This document shows, in pieces, positions 39,719 to 41,049 of a DNA stretch of 41,049 nucleotides; the stretch's first letter is position 1; each line of letters opens with the position of its first letter. The position numbers and the translations under genes are program-made. The notes beneath the pieces were generated by a model. The model saw nothing but the letters and a program-made list of their open reading frames with translations, did no database searches and was not told where the DNA came from. The DNA is from Pectobacterium fontis (GTDB lineage: Bacteria > Pseudomonadota > Gammaproteobacteria > Enterobacterales > Enterobacteriaceae), in the NCBI RefSeq assembly GCF_000803215.1, contig NZ_JSXC01000041.1, forward strand, positions 1 through 41,049, read 5' to 3'.

Positions 39719-39860
39719 TTCTTTATTCCTATCATGGCGAGGGAATGACGATGAAATACCGCTGTTATGTAACAGCTTACCGTGAATGTGTCGGGGATGA
39801 TAGTGGTCGGATGACACGCGGGCAATTGAGATTTTTTCAATTGCCCGCGTGTATTTTTTG
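39719..39860 (+). ncRNA. Candidate small RNA (about 140 nt) upstream-antisense to the loiP end
   Basis: A good promoter at 39684-39712 and a strong plus-strand terminator at 39814-39859 would define a roughly 140-base transcript with a U-rich 3' end, the form of an Hfq-dependent RNA. A small frame starts with ATG at 39751 behind GAGGGA (MKYRCYVTAYREC), but it reads through the terminator stem and is probably not a gene. No known RNA family is recognised. Confidence 0.45.
39814..39859 (+). terminator. Strong plus-strand terminator
   Basis: A perfect 16-base stem (39814-39829 with 39837-39852), a 7-base loop and ATTTTTT. The U-tract is on the plus strand, so it ends a rightward transcript, although no plus-strand gene is annotated before it. 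Confidence 0.85.
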
Positions 39861-39880
39861 CGATTGATTAGAGCGTGGGA

Positions 39881-40633
39881 TTACTTCTCGGTAGCGATAC
39901 GGTCACGGATGTGTTTCGCACGCCCTTCAGAGGAAGGGTGAGAATCAAACATGCTGCTTTCATGGCCCGCATCAAGTTTGGCCAGTTTCTCAAAGCTGGT
40001 TGCCAGACCTTCTCGTTTGATGCCACGTTTTTTCAGCAAATCAAAGGAGTAGTCATCAGCCTGTGTTTCCTGAGCTTGAGAGAATTGAGAATTAATCAGC
40101 GCTTCACCCAGATCGGCCAACTGAGATTGTGACAGTGATGCCGCTACGCCGCCCGCAGAGGCAGCGGCAGTACGTGCTGCCGTCGCCGCATAGGCAACTT
40201 GCATCGCTTTACGCGTGTGGCCCAGCGCAACGTGACCAATTTCATGGCCGAGAACACCTTCCACTTCATTGTCGTTCATCATATCCATCAGGCCGCTGTA
40301 GACGCGGATGCAGCCGTTCGCCATCGCCCAGGCGTTAACGTCTTTTGTCAGATAAACTTTGTAGTTCGCTGGTGTACCGTTGATGTCATGACCCAGTGCA
40401 TCTGCAATTTTATTCAGGCGCTGTGTGTATTTGCTGTCGGCGGGGGCAATTTTTGCCTCTTTATCCATTTGCTCACAGGACTGATTGCTGAGGGATTTCA
40501 CATCGGCATCACTGAGCGTTGCCGCCTGGAAAGCTTGTGCGCCGGATTGCATTAAGGTACTGGTGTTTAAGTTCTGGCAGCCGGTCAGCAAAGTTGCGAC
40601 ACACAGAGCCAGTACAGAAGAACGAATAGCCAT
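39881..40633 (-). CDS. loiP: Outer-membrane M48-family metalloprotease lipoprotein LoiP/YggG
   Basis: The protein has 250 residues from the ATG at 40633 (MAIRSSVLALCVATLL), chosen because GGAG lies 9 bases upstream; the frame extends to 40648. The lipobox LTGC has Cys19 as the lipidated residue. The M48 zinc motif HEIGH is at 130-134 with a third ligand Glu189 (AQETQADDYSFD). In E. coli LoiP is a low-osmolarity-induced outer-membrane protease that works with BepA. It is divergent from tktA, as in E. coli. Confidence 0.96.
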   Translation of the reverse strand: MAIRSSVLALCVATLLTGCQNLNTSTLMQSGAQAFQAATLSDADVKSLSNQSCEQMDKEAKIAPADSKYTQRLNKIADALGHDINGTPANYKVYLTKDVNAWAMANGCIRVYSGLMDMMNDNEVEGVLGHEIGHVALGHTRKAMQVAYAATAARTAAASAGGVAASLSQSQLADLGEALINSQFSQAQETQADDYSFDLLKKRGIKREGLATSFEKLAKLDAGHESSMFDSHPSSEGRAKHIRDRIATEK

Positions 40634-41040
40634 AAAAATCATCTCCATACGATTAGTGTTTATTTTTTAATACCTAAAAAGCGGCTATAAGCTACCTGAA
40701 AACGACATTGATAAATAGATCGGAAAATCTGATTCTTGGTTTTTTCTAGCCTGGTGGCGATGAGTTTGGTTTCTGCGGTGCACTAAAAAGGTGTAGCGGA
40801 TAAAGGCGAATGCACTGAAAAATAGGGGAGATAGCGTTGTAATCAACTGCACAATCGATAAAAGAACCGTCATTGATTCGTCAGCCGATAAATCCCTGTT
40901 TTTTGCTCACGGTTCCATGTGCATTCCCTCTACTTTTCATGTACATTTGTAATCATATTTATTTTGTCATTCTTGTTTAACTTGTTGATTTTAATGGTTA
41001 TACAGGGAAGATATTTGTTCAATCCGATCTGGAGTCAAGC
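40634..41040. promoter_or_regulatory. Divergent loiP-tktA intergenic region
   Basis: About 400 bases. A 62-codon minus-strand frame (40685-40873) with one hydrophobic segment has no ribosome binding site, and I do not call it a gene. A candidate tktA promoter lies at 40976-41004: TTTAAC, 17 bases, TATACA. Confidence 0.5.
40976..41004 (+). promoter_or_regulatory. Candidate tktA promoter
   Basis: TTTAAC (40976-40981) and TATACA (40999-41004) with a 17-base spacer, 36 bases before the tktA ATG. Confidence 0.5.
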
Positions 41041-41049
41041 ATGTCCTCT
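41041..41049 (+). CDS. tktA: Transketolase, first three codons only (cut by right edge)
   Basis: ATGTCCTCT (Met-Ser-Ser) is preceded by a GGAG ribosome binding site at 8 bases. E. coli TktA starts MSSRKEL and lies divergent from loiP in the same place, so I read this as the start of tktA. The evidence is position plus three codons. Confidence 0.7.

Larger units (their letters stand above)
39289..39880. other. AT-rich intergenic region with a candidate small RNA
   Basis: About 590 bases lie between the minus-strand regulator and loiP. The left half is AT-rich and should hold the regulator's promoter. A 75-codon plus-strand frame (39460-39687) has no recognisable features. The right half has a plus-strand promoter and terminator pair described separately. 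Confidence 0.4.

Noticed and set aside
40685-40873. 62-codon minus-strand frame with a hydrophobic N-terminal segment
   Set aside because: No ribosome binding site and no family resemblance; it lies in the loiP-tktA promoter region. It could be revisited if transcript data show a product.

Overview
The window reads as a chromosomal segment of an enterobacterium, most likely a soft-rot Pectobacteriaceae (Pectobacterium-like). That assignment is inferred from gene order and from remembered similarity to Escherichia coli proteins; no search was run. Most proteins from 11 kb onward are close orthologues of E. coli housekeeping proteins. The order differs from E. coli at several points: ahpCF beside queG, mpl-fbp beside purA, ruvX beside fbp, and no speB after speA. 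No tRNA, rRNA, insertion sequence, prophage or CRISPR array was recognised.

Region 1 (1-9.2 kb, all minus strand) is the accessory part. It holds the N-terminal 1099 residues of a very large repetitive protein that runs off the left edge. This protein has no Sec signal but carries a LEPR-XLL-like motif (LEARML), a DUF4347 domain and Ig/cadherin-like repeats. Next come a secreted protein with a phage tail collar domain and a translationally coupled three-gene operon. The operon encodes a periplasmic HlyD-like adaptor, a GAF-HlyD membrane adaptor, and a PqqD-like/M50 site-2 protease/HlyD fusion. I read this set as a candidate dedicated export, processing or surface-display system with no visible ATPase or RND pump.

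Region 2 (9.3-13.5 kb, plus) holds a DUF4153 membrane protein and the peroxide-defence pair ahpC-ahpF. A 500-base AT-rich gap then precedes queG and contains two perfect DnaA boxes. It occupies the queG-flanking position that datA has in E. coli and may be the local datA equivalent.

Region 3 (13.9-27.7 kb) is the conserved block queG (minus), then nnr-tsaE-amiB-mutL-miaA-hfq-hflX-hflK-hflC, yjeT and purA. It covers queuosine synthesis, metabolite repair, t6A and i6A tRNA modification, cell separation, mismatch repair, RNA chaperoning and FtsH control. Several genes overlap, as in a superoperon.

Region 4 (27.8-36 kb) holds mpl (minus), divergent fbp, and then ruvX, yqgE, gshB, rsmE, endA, sprT and metK, all on the minus strand. 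A PurR-like palindrome lies in front of fbp.

Region 5 (36-41 kb) holds speA (plus), a low-GC LuxR-type orphan regulator (minus), a promoter/terminator pair that could define a small RNA, loiP (minus), and the first three codons of tktA at the right edge.
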